Of a stretch of DNA of 64,000 bases, positions 25,077-33,911 are shown piece by piece. The translations under genes and the position numbers were made by a program. Below the pieces are notes generated by a model. That model made no database searches. It was not told the origin of the DNA and was given only the letters and a program-made list of their open reading frames with translations. How positions within the stretch are numbered: the first letter of the stretch is position 1; every line of letters starts with the position of its first letter. The DNA is from VBOC01 sp964512655 (GTDB lineage Bacteria; Bacteroidota; Ignavibacteria; UBA10030; SZUA-254): NCBI GenBank assembly GCA_964512655.1, contig CAZEJT010000007.1, forward strand, positions 62,001 to 126,000, given 5' to 3'.

Positions 25077-28000
25077 AGGCCCTGCCGTATTGTTTTCTCC
25101 ACCTCGGCTGCAAAGTCCGTGACAGAAGCGAGGACTTCGGAGCGAGAGTCCGTTGCGAGATACCGCTCCCGCAAGCTTGGTGTTCTGAACTGCGACGCGA
25201 AGTACTCCAGAATGAGCCTGGTCTTCGCAAAATGGTCGACCGCCTTATGCCTGTTCCCGCGCCGGAGATACTCCTTGCCGAGATCAAAAGAGACCTTCCA
25301 CGCTATTTCGGAGATGTTCTCGCTCTCGAGCCTTTTCATTGCCCGATTGAGCAGGACAATCGGCTGCTCAAGATCTCGCGCCTGAATGCGCCGCGCGATG
25401 TGACTCAATACGAAGTCGCGCTTCGCGAGCAAGATCGGCGCGCGCGGATCCGGGGAGCCGTTGTCTGAGTCGCTCAGAAACCGGAGGGCTTGCCCGGGTT
25501 GGTTCATCGCCAGCATCATTTCGGCTTTGCGCAACCGAATTTGAGCAATCCTCTCCTCGGCGCGTTCGACGCCGCCCGTGAACGGGTCCGCTACAGACAG
25601 GAATCCCTCTTCAGCGGCCCCAAACTCGAGGAACGCCTTCTTGATTTGGCCCGCCGCCGCCGCGTATTCGCCCTCCAGATAGCGGAGCTGTGGTCCGATA
25701 GAGCCGATCGAGAGATCCTTCGCAACCACCGCTGCCTCGTTGAGAAACATTCTCGAGCGGTCTGTGTCGCCCACCGTGAGATAGGCGGCGGCAAGTGCAA
25801 GGAGCGACTGCCCGAGCCCCAGGGGGCTCCGGATCTCCCGGTAGAGACGAAGAGCATCCTGCGACGACTGAATTGCCTGCTCATAATTTCCTTCGGCTAA
25901 CTCGACTTCTCCGAGGTTCGTCAACACATACGCTGTCTCACTCTTCTGCTGCAGCTCGATAAACAGCTGGTGCGCCTGGCGGTACTTTACGCGCGCCTCG
26001 CTGAACTCGCCGAGCTTGAAGTGCGCAATGCCGACGTTGTTGAGAAGCAGTCCCCGCTGGCGCTGCATGCTCGGATCCTGTGCAGCCGCGAGCGCCTGGT
26101 TCCACGATTCCATAGCCCGCCGGATCTCGCCCATGGCGCTTAGAACGTTTCCGATGTTGTTCAGAGAGGTGACGACTTTTTCGGCGATTCCCGCATCCTG
26201 GTAGATGCGGCGCGAGCGAGCGAACGATTCCAGGGCTTCTTTCAATTCGCCCTTATAGAAATGCGCGATACCGATATCGGTCTCCACCAGGGCGAGACGC
26301 TCACGGTCACCACACGACTCGGCCAGGGCGCGCTGGGAGGACCCGAGCGCGAGGGCTTCGTCGAAATGACCCGCCGCGATCTTCAGGGAGACGATTTCTT
26401 CCTTCACGTCGAACAGATCGATCGTGCCCGATCGATCGGCGAGGAGATTCTGAAAAATCGCGCCGGCTTGAGCGTGTTCGCCGAGGCGAGCCAGCGCTTT
26501 GCCGAGCTCTTTTGCGGATTCCGTTTTCTCTTCCTGCGCCAGGGCGGGTTCCTCGAGGAGCGACTTCCATATCTCCACGCATTCTGCGTCGGCCCCGGCA
26601 AGCACGTATGCGCGTGCTAGCTTCATTCTGAGAGGCATCACCATCCCGTTCAGCGACAGTTCGCTCGCCCGCACATACAGGGCGGCCGCTTCGGTGTGCC
26701 GTCCCCTCTCCGAGGCCAGGTCGCCGCTCAACTCGTAATGCGCCCGGGCCCTCGCTCTGTTTCCGCCGAGCTCGAGCTGGCGGCCAAGCTCTTCTTCGAC
26801 TTCCCACTTCCCGGTTCCGTCCATGCTTTCCCAGAATCGCGCGGCAAACTCGTGGAATCTCACTCGTTCCTCCGAGCCGAGCAAATCGTACAAGCGTTGC
26901 TGCAGGCTCTTATGCCGCAGCGCATATCCTTCCCCGGAATTAGGTCCCGAAACGTGACCGCTCCGTTCCAGAGAACGCATCAGATCCATGAGTCTCGAGG
27001 GCCCGAAGGGCGCAACGATTCGGAGCAGTTCTATCGGCACCGGAGAACGGAAACAAGAGAGGATGCGCAGAACGATCTGTTTTTCTCCCGGCATCCGGAG
27101 ACATTCCTGCACGAGCGCCGTCGCAAAATCGATTGCAAGAAGATCCTCCAGCCCTGGCTGCAGAGCAATGAAGGAGCCCCCGTCTCGCAGCAGACGAAGC
27201 GGGATTGCATTGGCCAGCATGTGAATCGCTTTTTGAACCAGGCGTGGACGCCCCCCATAGAAACTGTGGAACAAATCAATGAACATACGGGGAACGACTC
27301 CGTCTCCGAAGGTGACGTCAAACAGTTGCTGGGTCTCCTCGGCGGTAAATTCGGTCAACAACAGACGGTCGGCGGAGACCCCGGCCATGGCCGGCTCTCT
27401 CTTGACGTAGTCCTCCTCGCCGGTCGTTCCGATGAGAAGCAGATTTCGATCATTACCGAGCTCATCAAGCCATTTCATGCTGGCGGATCGATGACCTTCA
27501 TGCCGCGTGTCCATATCGTCAATCAACGCAACGACCGGATGGGGAGATGCGTTTGGCGCGGAGCGAGGTGCGCATTGGGCGGACTCCCCGGCCAGTCCCG
27601 CCTCCTCCGCCGGGAGTCTGACGATCGTACAGCAATCAGGGTCGAGGGTTCGCGCGACCCACTCAAGGAGAGTTGTTTTCCCGCATCCCGGCGGGCCTTC
27701 GATTACGATTGCCTTTCTGTGCGGGCTCGTTGCTCTCCTGTGCGCGTCGATCTCCCCTTTGAGCCGCGCCAGTTCTGTGTGGCGACCGACCCTGGTGGCC
27801 GCCGAGATCGCGATCAAGCTCTGTTTGATCTTCTCTTCATGCTCGGTCCCCGCGAATTCCGATAGAGCGTCCCACGCCGTAGCGTAGCGTTCATCCGGGT
27901 TCACCTGGAGCAACCTCGATACGACCTTCTGAAGGCGAAGTGAGGCTCCCTTCCACTTCGTAAGCGGCGGCGGCGTTGCTTCCAGCACACTCCGCAGTGA

Positions 28001-28681
28001 TTCAAGAACCGTCGAGCCCCGGATCAGAGACTGTCCGTTCCAGAGGTGATGAATCGTTGCGCCGAGGGAGAATAGATCGATCCGCCCATCCGCCGGCCGC
28101 CCTTCAAGGAGCTCCGGTGCGATGTACCCGATTGTTCCCCGAACTGGGGGCGGCGCCCCCGGCGAGTCCGTGGAGTCGTTTGTGCTCAATCCGAAGTCGG
28201 CGAGCTTGGCTTTTAGTTCGAACGTGCCGCCCGTCGCATCCCTGACGACAAAAATATTCTGGGGTTTGATATCGTAATGAATGATCCGGTTGCGATGGAT
28301 AGACTCCAGAGCAAGCAGCAATTGGATGACCATCTCTTCCAGGAGGAACGCCTTACCGGGACCGTCCCGCATCTGCTCGAAGTGGTTTAACGCGTCGGAT
28401 CCATCGATATACTCCATTGTGGTGTAGTATCGATTCAACAATGCGGGATGCGCCGGGGCAGATCTGACGCGGCCGAATTCGAATACACGGATGACGTGGG
28501 GATGCGTGAACTCCCTGAGAAGATCAAATTCATGTTTGACCGACTCGGGGTCGAGCAGCCGGTCCGGGTTCAGGAACTTGACGGCTACCGGTGCGCCCGA
28601 TTGTTCATCGGACGCCAGGTACACTTCCCCCGTGCCACCCTCTCCGAGTTTGTTTAGTATGCGATACCGATTGTTGATCAT
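25073..28681 (-). CDS. Ser/Thr protein kinase fused to a STAND-like ATPase and TPR array
   Basis: 1202 residues from the ATG that overlaps the permease stop by 4 bp; the frame is open to 28801 but the kinase domain starts at once (MINNRYRILNKLGEGGTGEVY). Kinase domain (about 5-270): glycine loop, VAVKFL lysine, catalytic HYDIKPQN (Tyr where RD kinases have Arg), DFG and APE. Then an NTPase (about 300-600) with Walker A GPPGCGKTT and Walker B VVALIDDMD. About ten TPR units follow (about 640-1150, such as SLNNIGNVLSAMGEIRRAM). The layout is like PknK/MalT-type sensors. It likely senses a ligand through TPR/NTPase and phosphorylates a partner, most simply the coupled sigma54 activator. Confidence 0.9.
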   Translation of the reverse strand: MINNRYRILNKLGEGGTGEVYLASDEQSGAPVAVKFLNPDRLLDPESVKHEFDLLREFTHPHVIRVFEFGRVRSAPAHPALLNRYYTTMEYIDGSDALNHFEQMRDGPGKAFLLEEMVIQLLLALESIHRNRIIHYDIKPQNIFVVRDATGGTFELKAKLADFGLSTNDSTDSPGAPPPVRGTIGYIAPELLEGRPADGRIDLFSLGATIHHLWNGQSLIRGSTVLESLRSVLEATPPPLTKWKGASLRLQKVVSRLLQVNPDERYATAWDALSEFAGTEHEEKIKQSLIAISAATRVGRHTELARLKGEIDAHRRATSPHRKAIVIEGPPGCGKTTLLEWVARTLDPDCCTIVRLPAEEAGLAGESAQCAPRSAPNASPHPVVALIDDMDTRHEGHRSASMKWLDELGNDRNLLLIGTTGEEDYVKREPAMAGVSADRLLLTEFTAEETQQLFDVTFGDGVVPRMFIDLFHSFYGGRPRLVQKAIHMLANAIPLRLLRDGGSFIALQPGLEDLLAIDFATALVQECLRMPGEKQIVLRILSCFRSPVPIELLRIVAPFGPSRLMDLMRSLERSGHVSGPNSGEGYALRHKSLQQRLYDLLGSEERVRFHEFAARFWESMDGTGKWEVEEELGRQLELGGNRARARAHYELSGDLASERGRHTEAAALYVRASELSLNGMVMPLRMKLARAYVLAGADAECVEIWKSLLEEPALAQEEKTESAKELGKALARLGEHAQAGAIFQNLLADRSGTIDLFDVKEEIVSLKIAAGHFDEALALGSSQRALAESCGDRERLALVETDIGIAHFYKGELKEALESFARSRRIYQDAGIAEKVVTSLNNIGNVLSAMGEIRRAMESWNQALAAAQDPSMQRQRGLLLNNVGIAHFKLGEFSEARVKYRQAHQLFIELQQKSETAYVLTNLGEVELAEGNYEQAIQSSQDALRLYREIRSPLGLGQSLLALAAAYLTVGDTDRSRMFLNEAAVVAKDLSIGSIGPQLRYLEGEYAAAAGQIKKAFLEFGAAEEGFLSVADPFTGGVERAEERIAQIRLRKAEMMLAMNQPGQALRFLSDSDNGSPDPRAPILLAKRDFVLSHIARRIQARDLEQPIVLLNRAMKRLESENISEIAWKVSFDLGKEYLRRGNRHKAVDHFAKTRLILEYFASQFRTPSLRERYLATDSRSEVLASVTDFAAEVEKTIRQGL

Positions 28682-30039
28682 CCCGGCACGCCTCCCGCTG
28701 ATTCCGTGCCGGTTGTAACCGCCTTGTACAAGTGCTCCGCGAGGCGATTCACCGACAGAAGGAAGAGCACGAGCACGGCCCCGGGCATGACGCCAACCCA
28801 CCAGCCGCGATCAAGGGTGGACAGCGACTCACCGATCATATTCCCGAGGCTCGGCGTTGGAGGCTGTACGCCCAAGCCCAGGAAGCTGAGCGACGCTTCC
28901 GCCAGCACAACATTCCCCAACTGAAAGACGACGGCTGCGACGAGCATGGGGAACATATTCGGGATCATATGGTCAACCGCGATCTGTGTGCTCGACCGAC
29001 CCAGCATCTGTGCCGCCAGGACAAACTCCCGTTCGCGAAGGTGCAGAACTTCGCCCCGGACCATGCGCGCTATGCTCATCCAGCCCGTTCCTGCAAGAAC
29101 ACACACGAGGACAACGGCAGAGTTCCCTGCGAATGCCACGATGACAATGACCAGAAAGAGCGCCGGCACCGACAGGAACAAATCAACCATTCTCATCAGG
29201 ATCTGGTCGATGTACGCCTGTCCGGAGAGAACGGCTGCGAGACCTACGATACATCCCAGCACGAGCGAGAGAAATGTGGCACACATCCCTATCAGAACCG
29301 ATATGCGAAGAGCATACAGGAGTCTGCTCAGGACATCCCGGCCGAGGTTGTCTGTTCCAAGCCAGAAAAGCGTGGTTCCTTCGGAGCGTGCCGGTGGGCC
29401 CTCTTCCGCCGCAGCCGTGGTCTCAGCTCCGTGCCCCCGGAGAACGCTGAGGGCGTGTGCGTATATCCATGAACCGGTGGATGATTCATCGCGATCGTTT
29501 CCCGTTGAAATCGATGCTGTCGGAGCATCGGCGAACGCACCCCTCGTAAGCGGCGTCAGAAGTCTGGTCGTGGTGAGATTACCCTGCATCGCAGGATCCA
29601 GCGGGGCGAGGAGGGGCGCTTCGACTGCGACGAACAGGGATGTGAGAAAAATCCAGGTATTCACCCTCAGACTCTTTGACACCCTGAAGAGAGCCCCGGT
29701 ATCCCCGTTTGAAAATTGGCCCTTTCTATTCCATGACTTTATGAGTCTGGCGGCTGACGCCGTACCGCAGCAGGCCAGCACCGACGAGGCCGCCCAGTAT
29801 TCAAGCAGGGGCACTACGCTTGCGATATGGACCCGGCCATGACCGGCGGGTGCATACAACGACACCGCCCAGAGACAGAGCGTTAGAATGCTCGACCAAA
29901 CCAATTGCCATCTCCAAACCGCAACACCGCAGATCGCTGAGAGAACGAACAAGTTCAGACTGTTCATTCTCACCCAGGCAAGTGCACTGCCGGCATGGGC
30001 ACTTCCCTTCGAAGGCGAAGGGACGGGGCTGGAGTTCAT
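28678..30039 (-). CDS. Oligopeptide ABC transporter permease, DppC/OppC type, with N-terminal membrane extension
   Basis: 453 residues from the ATG that overlaps the preceding permease stop by 4 bp; the frame runs back to 30198 inside that gene. The C-terminal ~300 residues are a normal DppC: LFWLGTDNLGRDVLSRLLYALRISVLIG, then the EAA loop (about 335-365, HLREREFVLAAQMLG) and SFLGLGVQPPTPSLGNMI. The N-terminal ~140 residues before the usual start (NTWIFLTSLFVAVEAP) hold three to four extra hydrophobic segments (about 26-42, 46-64, 75-95) not normally found in this family. It is a channel subunit for peptides with the DppB-type partner. Confidence 0.9.
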   Translation of the reverse strand: MNSSPVPSPSKGSAHAGSALAWVRMNSLNLFVLSAICGVAVWRWQLVWSSILTLCLWAVSLYAPAGHGRVHIASVVPLLEYWAASSVLACCGTASAARLIKSWNRKGQFSNGDTGALFRVSKSLRVNTWIFLTSLFVAVEAPLLAPLDPAMQGNLTTTRLLTPLTRGAFADAPTASISTGNDRDESSTGSWIYAHALSVLRGHGAETTAAAEEGPPARSEGTTLFWLGTDNLGRDVLSRLLYALRISVLIGMCATFLSLVLGCIVGLAAVLSGQAYIDQILMRMVDLFLSVPALFLVIVIVAFAGNSAVVLVCVLAGTGWMSIARMVRGEVLHLREREFVLAAQMLGRSSTQIAVDHMIPNMFPMLVAAVVFQLGNVVLAEASLSFLGLGVQPPTPSLGNMIGESLSTLDRGWWVGVMPGAVLVLFLLSVNRLAEHLYKAVTTGTESAGGVPG

Positions 30040-31025
30040 CGGACCACCCGCACCCTTGGATCGGCGACAGCATGAAGCACATCCGCAACGAAATTCCCCG
30101 CGATGACGGCAACTCCGGCCACGGTCGTGCATCCCATAACGAGTGGATAATCGCGGGCCAGGATTGCGCCCACCGTCAGCCTCCCCATGCCGGGCCATGA
30201 GAAGATTGTCTCGGTCACCAGCGCTCCCGCCAGCAACGTTCCTGCCTCGAGGCCCAGAAGAGTGATGATGGGACCGATCGTGTTCGCAAGATCATAGCGA
30301 ATCAGCCTCCTCACGCTCGCAACGCCATAGCTTCGGGCGTACAGCAGGTACTCTTCATTCTGGAGCGAGACAAGATTCGCCCGAACATATCGGGCGACAG
30401 CAGCACAGCCGGGAATGGCGATTGTCAGAGCGGGCAGAATCAGATGCCTGCATAGATCCACAACGCGCTCGCCGGAGGAAAACTCCTCCACCCCGGTTGC
30501 GAACATCTGCGAGGAAGGCACGAGGCCGAGACCGTAGGAGAACACCCCGACCAGCACAACCCCGATCCAGAAACTTGGAACCGCGCAGAGCGCGACGCTC
30601 GCCTGAGAAACAATCCGGTCGACCCAGCCGTGCTGGTGACCGGCTGCGATCATCCCAAACAATACTCCCGCCGCAAACTCGATCGCAATCGCCGAGCACG
30701 CAAGAAGGACCGTGTTGGGGAGGAACAAACCCACGAGTTGGATCACCGCGCGGTGGTAGGTGATCGACACTCCCAGATTGCCGCGCAGGCAGGAACCGAG
30801 CCAGGAAAGGTACTGGGAGAGAAACGATCGGTCGAGTCCCAGATGCTCGCGCATCTTGTCCGCAGCCGCCGACGGGATAGACGGCGACAAAGAGGCCGTC
30901 ACAGGATCGCCCGGAGCCAGGTGGGCCAACGCGAAGACCAGTGTCAGCAAACAGGCCAGCAGAACTGCGCTCGCCCCGATCCTCCTGATCGTGAAGACGA
31001 AAATGTCAGCGGCATCCCTCTTCAT
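30036..31025 (-). CDS. Oligopeptide ABC transporter permease, DppB/OppB type
   Basis: 329 residues, about six membrane helices. Family signatures: LAPGDPV near the N terminus, LGLDRSFLSQYLSWL in the first loop, RGNLGVSI, and the EAA-type loop VRANLVSLQNEEYLLYARSYG. The end has TETIFSWPGMGRLTVGAILARDYPLVMG. It forms the channel with the DppC-type permease, whose gene overlaps by 4 bp. The binding-protein gene ends 12 bp upstream. Peptide import is the usual role of this family; nickel and some sugars are alternatives. Confidence 0.93.
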   Translation of the reverse strand: MKRDAADIFVFTIRRIGASAVLLACLLTLVFALAHLAPGDPVTASLSPSIPSAAADKMREHLGLDRSFLSQYLSWLGSCLRGNLGVSITYHRAVIQLVGLFLPNTVLLACSAIAIEFAAGVLFGMIAAGHQHGWVDRIVSQASVALCAVPSFWIGVVLVGVFSYGLGLVPSSQMFATGVEEFSSGERVVDLCRHLILPALTIAIPGCAAVARYVRANLVSLQNEEYLLYARSYGVASVRRLIRYDLANTIGPIITLLGLEAGTLLAGALVTETIFSWPGMGRLTVGAILARDYPLVMGCTTVAGVAVIAGNFVADVLHAVADPRVRVVR

Positions 31026-31037
31026 CAGAGGTCTCGC

Positions 31038-32786
31038 TCACCTCATCGTCCGGCCGCCCTGCGCCCCGTCGTCGACGTACCAGCTCCCGGCATGGTATGA
31101 TACTCCAAGAACTCCCATGTCTGTACCCTTGAGTCTCTTATTGACGGCCACCAGGTCATTCATCCAGTACAGGAAGGTGCAGGGTTGTTCCTCGTGCAGA
31201 ATGGCCTGGAATTCCTTCCATGCCTCAGCGTGATCGGATTCATTTTCCACACGCCTGGCGCCGGTGAGGATCTCCTCGACCCGATTGTTCCGGAAGCCTG
31301 AGAGATTAAAACGGGCCTTTTCCAGGTCGGCCCCCCACAGCTCATCGAGCTGCATCTGGAGCGGCACGCTGAAACCCGCGATCGCCGCGTCGAACTTTCT
31401 CGCCATTAGATCGCCCCAAAACGCGGCGCGATCAAATTGCTCGATCTGCACATCCACTCCAACGGCCCTCAGCTGATGCTGCACGACCGCTGCCAGTGTG
31501 GCCCTCAGATCGCTGCCCGAAGGGATCTTCAGAACGAAGGAGAACCTCTTTCCGTTCTTATCCAATATTCCGTCACCGTCTGTATCGCGCCATCCTGCTT
31601 TTCGAAGAAGAGTGCGCGCCTGCTGGGGATCGAATGGGACCGGTTGGAGTGCATCGTTGTATGCCCAGCGAAAAATCGGCGATACCGGCCCGATTGCCTC
31701 CCGTCCGTACGGCTTCAGGTAGGAGTCCACAATCTCTTTTCTGTTGATTGCCATGGTGAGCGCGCGTCGGACGAGAGCGGTGCCAAACAGCGGATGAGGT
31801 GCTATCTTTTTGCCCGTCGATTCGGTGTAGAGAGCTGGATCGAGGTTATTCCAGTTGATCGCATCGTAAAACCGCTCTCCAAGCGGAACAACGTCCAGGT
31901 TCACGTTATCCTTTTGCAACCGAAGCGCATCCTCGGGGTTGATGTAGGGAAATACGTCGATTTCCCCCGATTTCAACTGCATCAGCCGCGAACGATAGTC
32001 CGGGATGATCCGGTAGATGAGGTCGGAGATTTTCGCCGGGCCGGGAAGAGTTGAATTCTCGTTTGGGATAAGCTCGATCTGCCGCAGCGGCTCCCAATTC
32101 CTCATCGTGAAAGGACCGCTGCTGATCGGATGGCGGTTCGTGGAATCCTCCCGCATCGACGCCCCGCGTTTGATGTGTCCGAATACGTGCGACGGTACGA
32201 TGGGCAGGCTCGCATCGAACAGTTCCCCCGGGTACGGGCGTTCAAAGTGAAATACCACCGTCGTGTCGTCGACGACCTCAACCGCCTCGCCGATATGCAG
32301 GGTGCCGTCTTTGGATCTGAGGAGGCCTTCCATGGAGGGTTGGCGGACGCTCGCCACGGCTGTATCGGAGTACAGCGCATAGGTCGTCTGGACGTCGTGC
32401 GCGGTAATGCGTTCCCCTGTCGACCATCGGGCATCAGGTTTCAGGTGAAGCCTGAGATCCCGGCGCCCATTCTCGAACTCCCACGAGCGGGCAATGAGGG
32501 GACGGTACTCCAGCATCCCCTTTTCGCGGTTGAAGCTGGAAGTCGTAAGACCGGGATAGAACAAGTCGTTAAGCTCGCCGGCTGTAACATCCTCTGCGAA
32601 CAATGGGTTAAAGCTGTCGACATCCCCCTCGATGCCCACGACGACGAAGTATCGACTCGAGGTGAGATGGTCACCCTTTCCGCGGGAACAGCCGTAGAAG
32701 AGGCTCAGCGCCGCGAAAAGGGCGATGGCCGTGACCCCGACCCTGTAACGGATTATTACAAATCCACTTCGATTTGCATGGATCAC
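31038..32786 (-). CDS. Peptide-binding lipoprotein, ABC transporter solute-binding family 5
   Basis: 582 residues from a GTG preceded by AAAGGTGA; an in-frame TTG at 32801 has no ribosome site. Signal peptide with lipobox LFYGC, then the family 5 fold: FNPLFAEDVTAGELNDLFYPGL, ARSWEFENGRRDLRLHLKPDARWSTGERITAHDV-type ligand-domain text (cut here to its start), GPFTMRNWEP and RRALTMAINRKEIVD. Members bind di- or oligopeptides, some nickel or glutathione. It is the first gene of the minus-strand operon, behind a good sigma70-type promoter and two 19-bp inverted repeats. Specificity is not readable. Confidence 0.93.
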   Translation of the reverse strand: MIHANRSGFVIIRYRVGVTAIALFAALSLFYGCSRGKGDHLTSSRYFVVVGIEGDVDSFNPLFAEDVTAGELNDLFYPGLTTSSFNREKGMLEYRPLIARSWEFENGRRDLRLHLKPDARWSTGERITAHDVQTTYALYSDTAVASVRQPSMEGLLRSKDGTLHIGEAVEVVDDTTVVFHFERPYPGELFDASLPIVPSHVFGHIKRGASMREDSTNRHPISSGPFTMRNWEPLRQIELIPNENSTLPGPAKISDLIYRIIPDYRSRLMQLKSGEIDVFPYINPEDALRLQKDNVNLDVVPLGERFYDAINWNNLDPALYTESTGKKIAPHPLFGTALVRRALTMAINRKEIVDSYLKPYGREAIGPVSPIFRWAYNDALQPVPFDPQQARTLLRKAGWRDTDGDGILDKNGKRFSFVLKIPSGSDLRATLAAVVQHQLRAVGVDVQIEQFDRAAFWGDLMARKFDAAIAGFSVPLQMQLDELWGADLEKARFNLSGFRNNRVEEILTGARRVENESDHAEAWKEFQAILHEEQPCTFLYWMNDLVAVNKRLKGTDMGVLGVSYHAGSWYVDDGAQGGRTMR

Positions 32787-32812
32787 CGGTTCACCTTTCA
32801 AAGGTTGAGTTA

Positions 32813-32841
32813 AATCTAGAGATTACCGTACGGGTTGTCAA
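32813..32841 (-). promoter_or_regulatory. Sigma70-type promoter of the binding-protein/permease/kinase operon
   Basis: On the minus strand TTGACA (32841-32836), exactly 17 nt, then TAGATT (32818-32813). The start of transcription would fall near 32806, about 20 nt before the GTG start. The -35 box ends 6 bp from the tandem inverted repeats. Confidence 0.7.
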
Positions 32842-32847
32842 TCAATG

Positions 32848-32885
32848 GTGTAATACTCTGTTACATGCGTCACATTCCGTTACAC
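32848..32885. promoter_or_regulatory. Two abutting 19-bp inverted repeats between divergent promoters
   Basis: Site A 32848-32866 is GTGTAAT-ACTCT-GTTACAT and site B 32867-32885 is GCGTCAC-ATTCC-GTTACAC. Both keep the 7-5-7 layout of the perfect copy at 23629-23647, with two mismatched pairs in each. They touch each other and lie 6 bp from the -35 box on either side. Confidence 0.7.
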
Positions 32886-32891
32886 CGGGGA

Positions 32892-32920
32892 TTGAAATTC
32901 CGGGCGTTTCTACCTATCAT
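32892..32920 (+). promoter_or_regulatory. Sigma70-type promoter of the ATPase genes
   Basis: TTGAAA at 32892-32897, 17-nt spacer, TATCAT at 32915-32920 (5 of 6 matches in each box). Transcription would begin near 32927, about 34 nt before the GTG start chosen for the first ATPase gene. Confidence 0.6.
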
Positions 32921-32960
32921 GGTTGTGCCTATGAACACGCAAAAAGAAGGCGGTCTGATC

Positions 32961-33911
32961 GTGCCGTTACTCAGGCTGGAAAATGTCGATGTCCGGGCGG
33001 AGAGGTTTCCGATGCGCGAAACAACGCTTTTGCGCGATGTGACCTTCACAATCGGGCGGGGTGAATCCCTCGCAATCGTCGGCGAAAGCGGGTCAGGGAA
33101 GACTACACTTCTGCGGGCGATAACCTCCTTGTTTCCTCCCGGGAGCGGGCTGACCGTCAGCGGCCGTGTCCTCTTCGACGGAGTGGATATTCTCTCCTCC
33201 GGCCCTCAGCATCTTGAACGCCTGCGGCGCGGCGGCGTGCGCTACATCTTCCAGGACCCTGCGATGGCGTTCAGTCCCGTCAGCCGGATGTATTCGCAGG
33301 TCCGAACGCTGATCGGAAAGGACGACTACGACGAGGCGGCGTTCACCGCGCATCTTGAGCAACTGGGATTACAGAAACCAATGGAAACACTTCAATCGCA
33401 TCCGCACGAGCTGAGCACGGGGATGGTTCAACGGATCTCGATCGCGCTGGCGCTCCAGAACAGGCCATCGCTCATTCTGGCGGATGAGCCAACGAGCGCG
33501 CTCGACGCCATCCACAGGTCGCGTTCTCTTAGGTACCTCACGCAGGAGTGCCGATCGCTTGGGGCCTCGCTGTTGATCTCCACGCACGATCTCAGTTTGG
33601 CGCGACGCTTCACACGGAACATCATTGTACTGTACAAGGGGTGCATAGTCGAACAATCGGGCACCGACGATTTCTTTGAACGGCCGCTCCACCCCTATTC
33701 CGAGAGGCTTCTCCATCGACGCCCGGGTTCGAACTCCGGCGCAACCGGAGATCGCCGTCGAGCCCGTCCGACCGAAGCCTCATCCGGCGACACGATCGGA
33801 TGCGTGTACCTCCCTCAGTGCCCCATGTCTCAAAACGACTGCCATGCGTGGCAATCTACGGTGATTCCCGCGAATGATTCTCGAGGCGTTCGGTGCCTAT
33901 ACTGGAAATAG
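32961..33911 (+). CDS. Oligopeptide ABC transporter ATPase, DppD/OppD type
   Basis: 316 residues from a GTG that follows AAGAAGG; ATGs at 32931 and upstream lie on or next to the -10 box and have no ribosome site. Walker A GESGSGKTT, Q-loop YIFQDPAMAFSP, signature LSTGMVQR (LSGGM in most relatives), Walker B LILADEPTSALD and switch His in LISTHDL. The C terminus has the cysteine-rich oligopeptide-transporter extension (GCVYLPQCPMSQNDC...RGVRC). It should dimerise with the next gene product and drive the permeases encoded on the other strand. The two ATPase genes overlap by 19 bp. Confidence 0.92.
   Translation: MPLLRLENVDVRAERFPMRETTLLRDVTFTIGRGESLAIVGESGSGKTTLLRAITSLFPPGSGLTVSGRVLFDGVDILSSGPQHLERLRRGGVRYIFQDPAMAFSPVSRMYSQVRTLIGKDDYDEAAFTAHLEQLGLQKPMETLQSHPHELSTGMVQRISIALALQNRPSLILADEPTSALDAIHRSRSLRYLTQECRSLGASLLISTHDLSLARRFTRNIIVLYKGCIVEQSGTDDFFERPLHPYSERLLHRRPGSNSGATGDRRRARPTEASSGDTIGCVYLPQCPMSQNDCHAWQSTVIPANDSRGVRCLYWK

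Noticed and set aside
32821..32930. Sigma54 promoter in the divergent importer control region
   Set aside because: No GG-N10-GC pair with a fitting context was found on either strand; both sides have good sigma70-like boxes instead.
33725..33736. GGTTCGAAC-like sequences suggesting a tRNA T-arm (also near 60455)
   Set aside because: They lie inside well-supported coding sequences and no cloverleaf can be formed around them.
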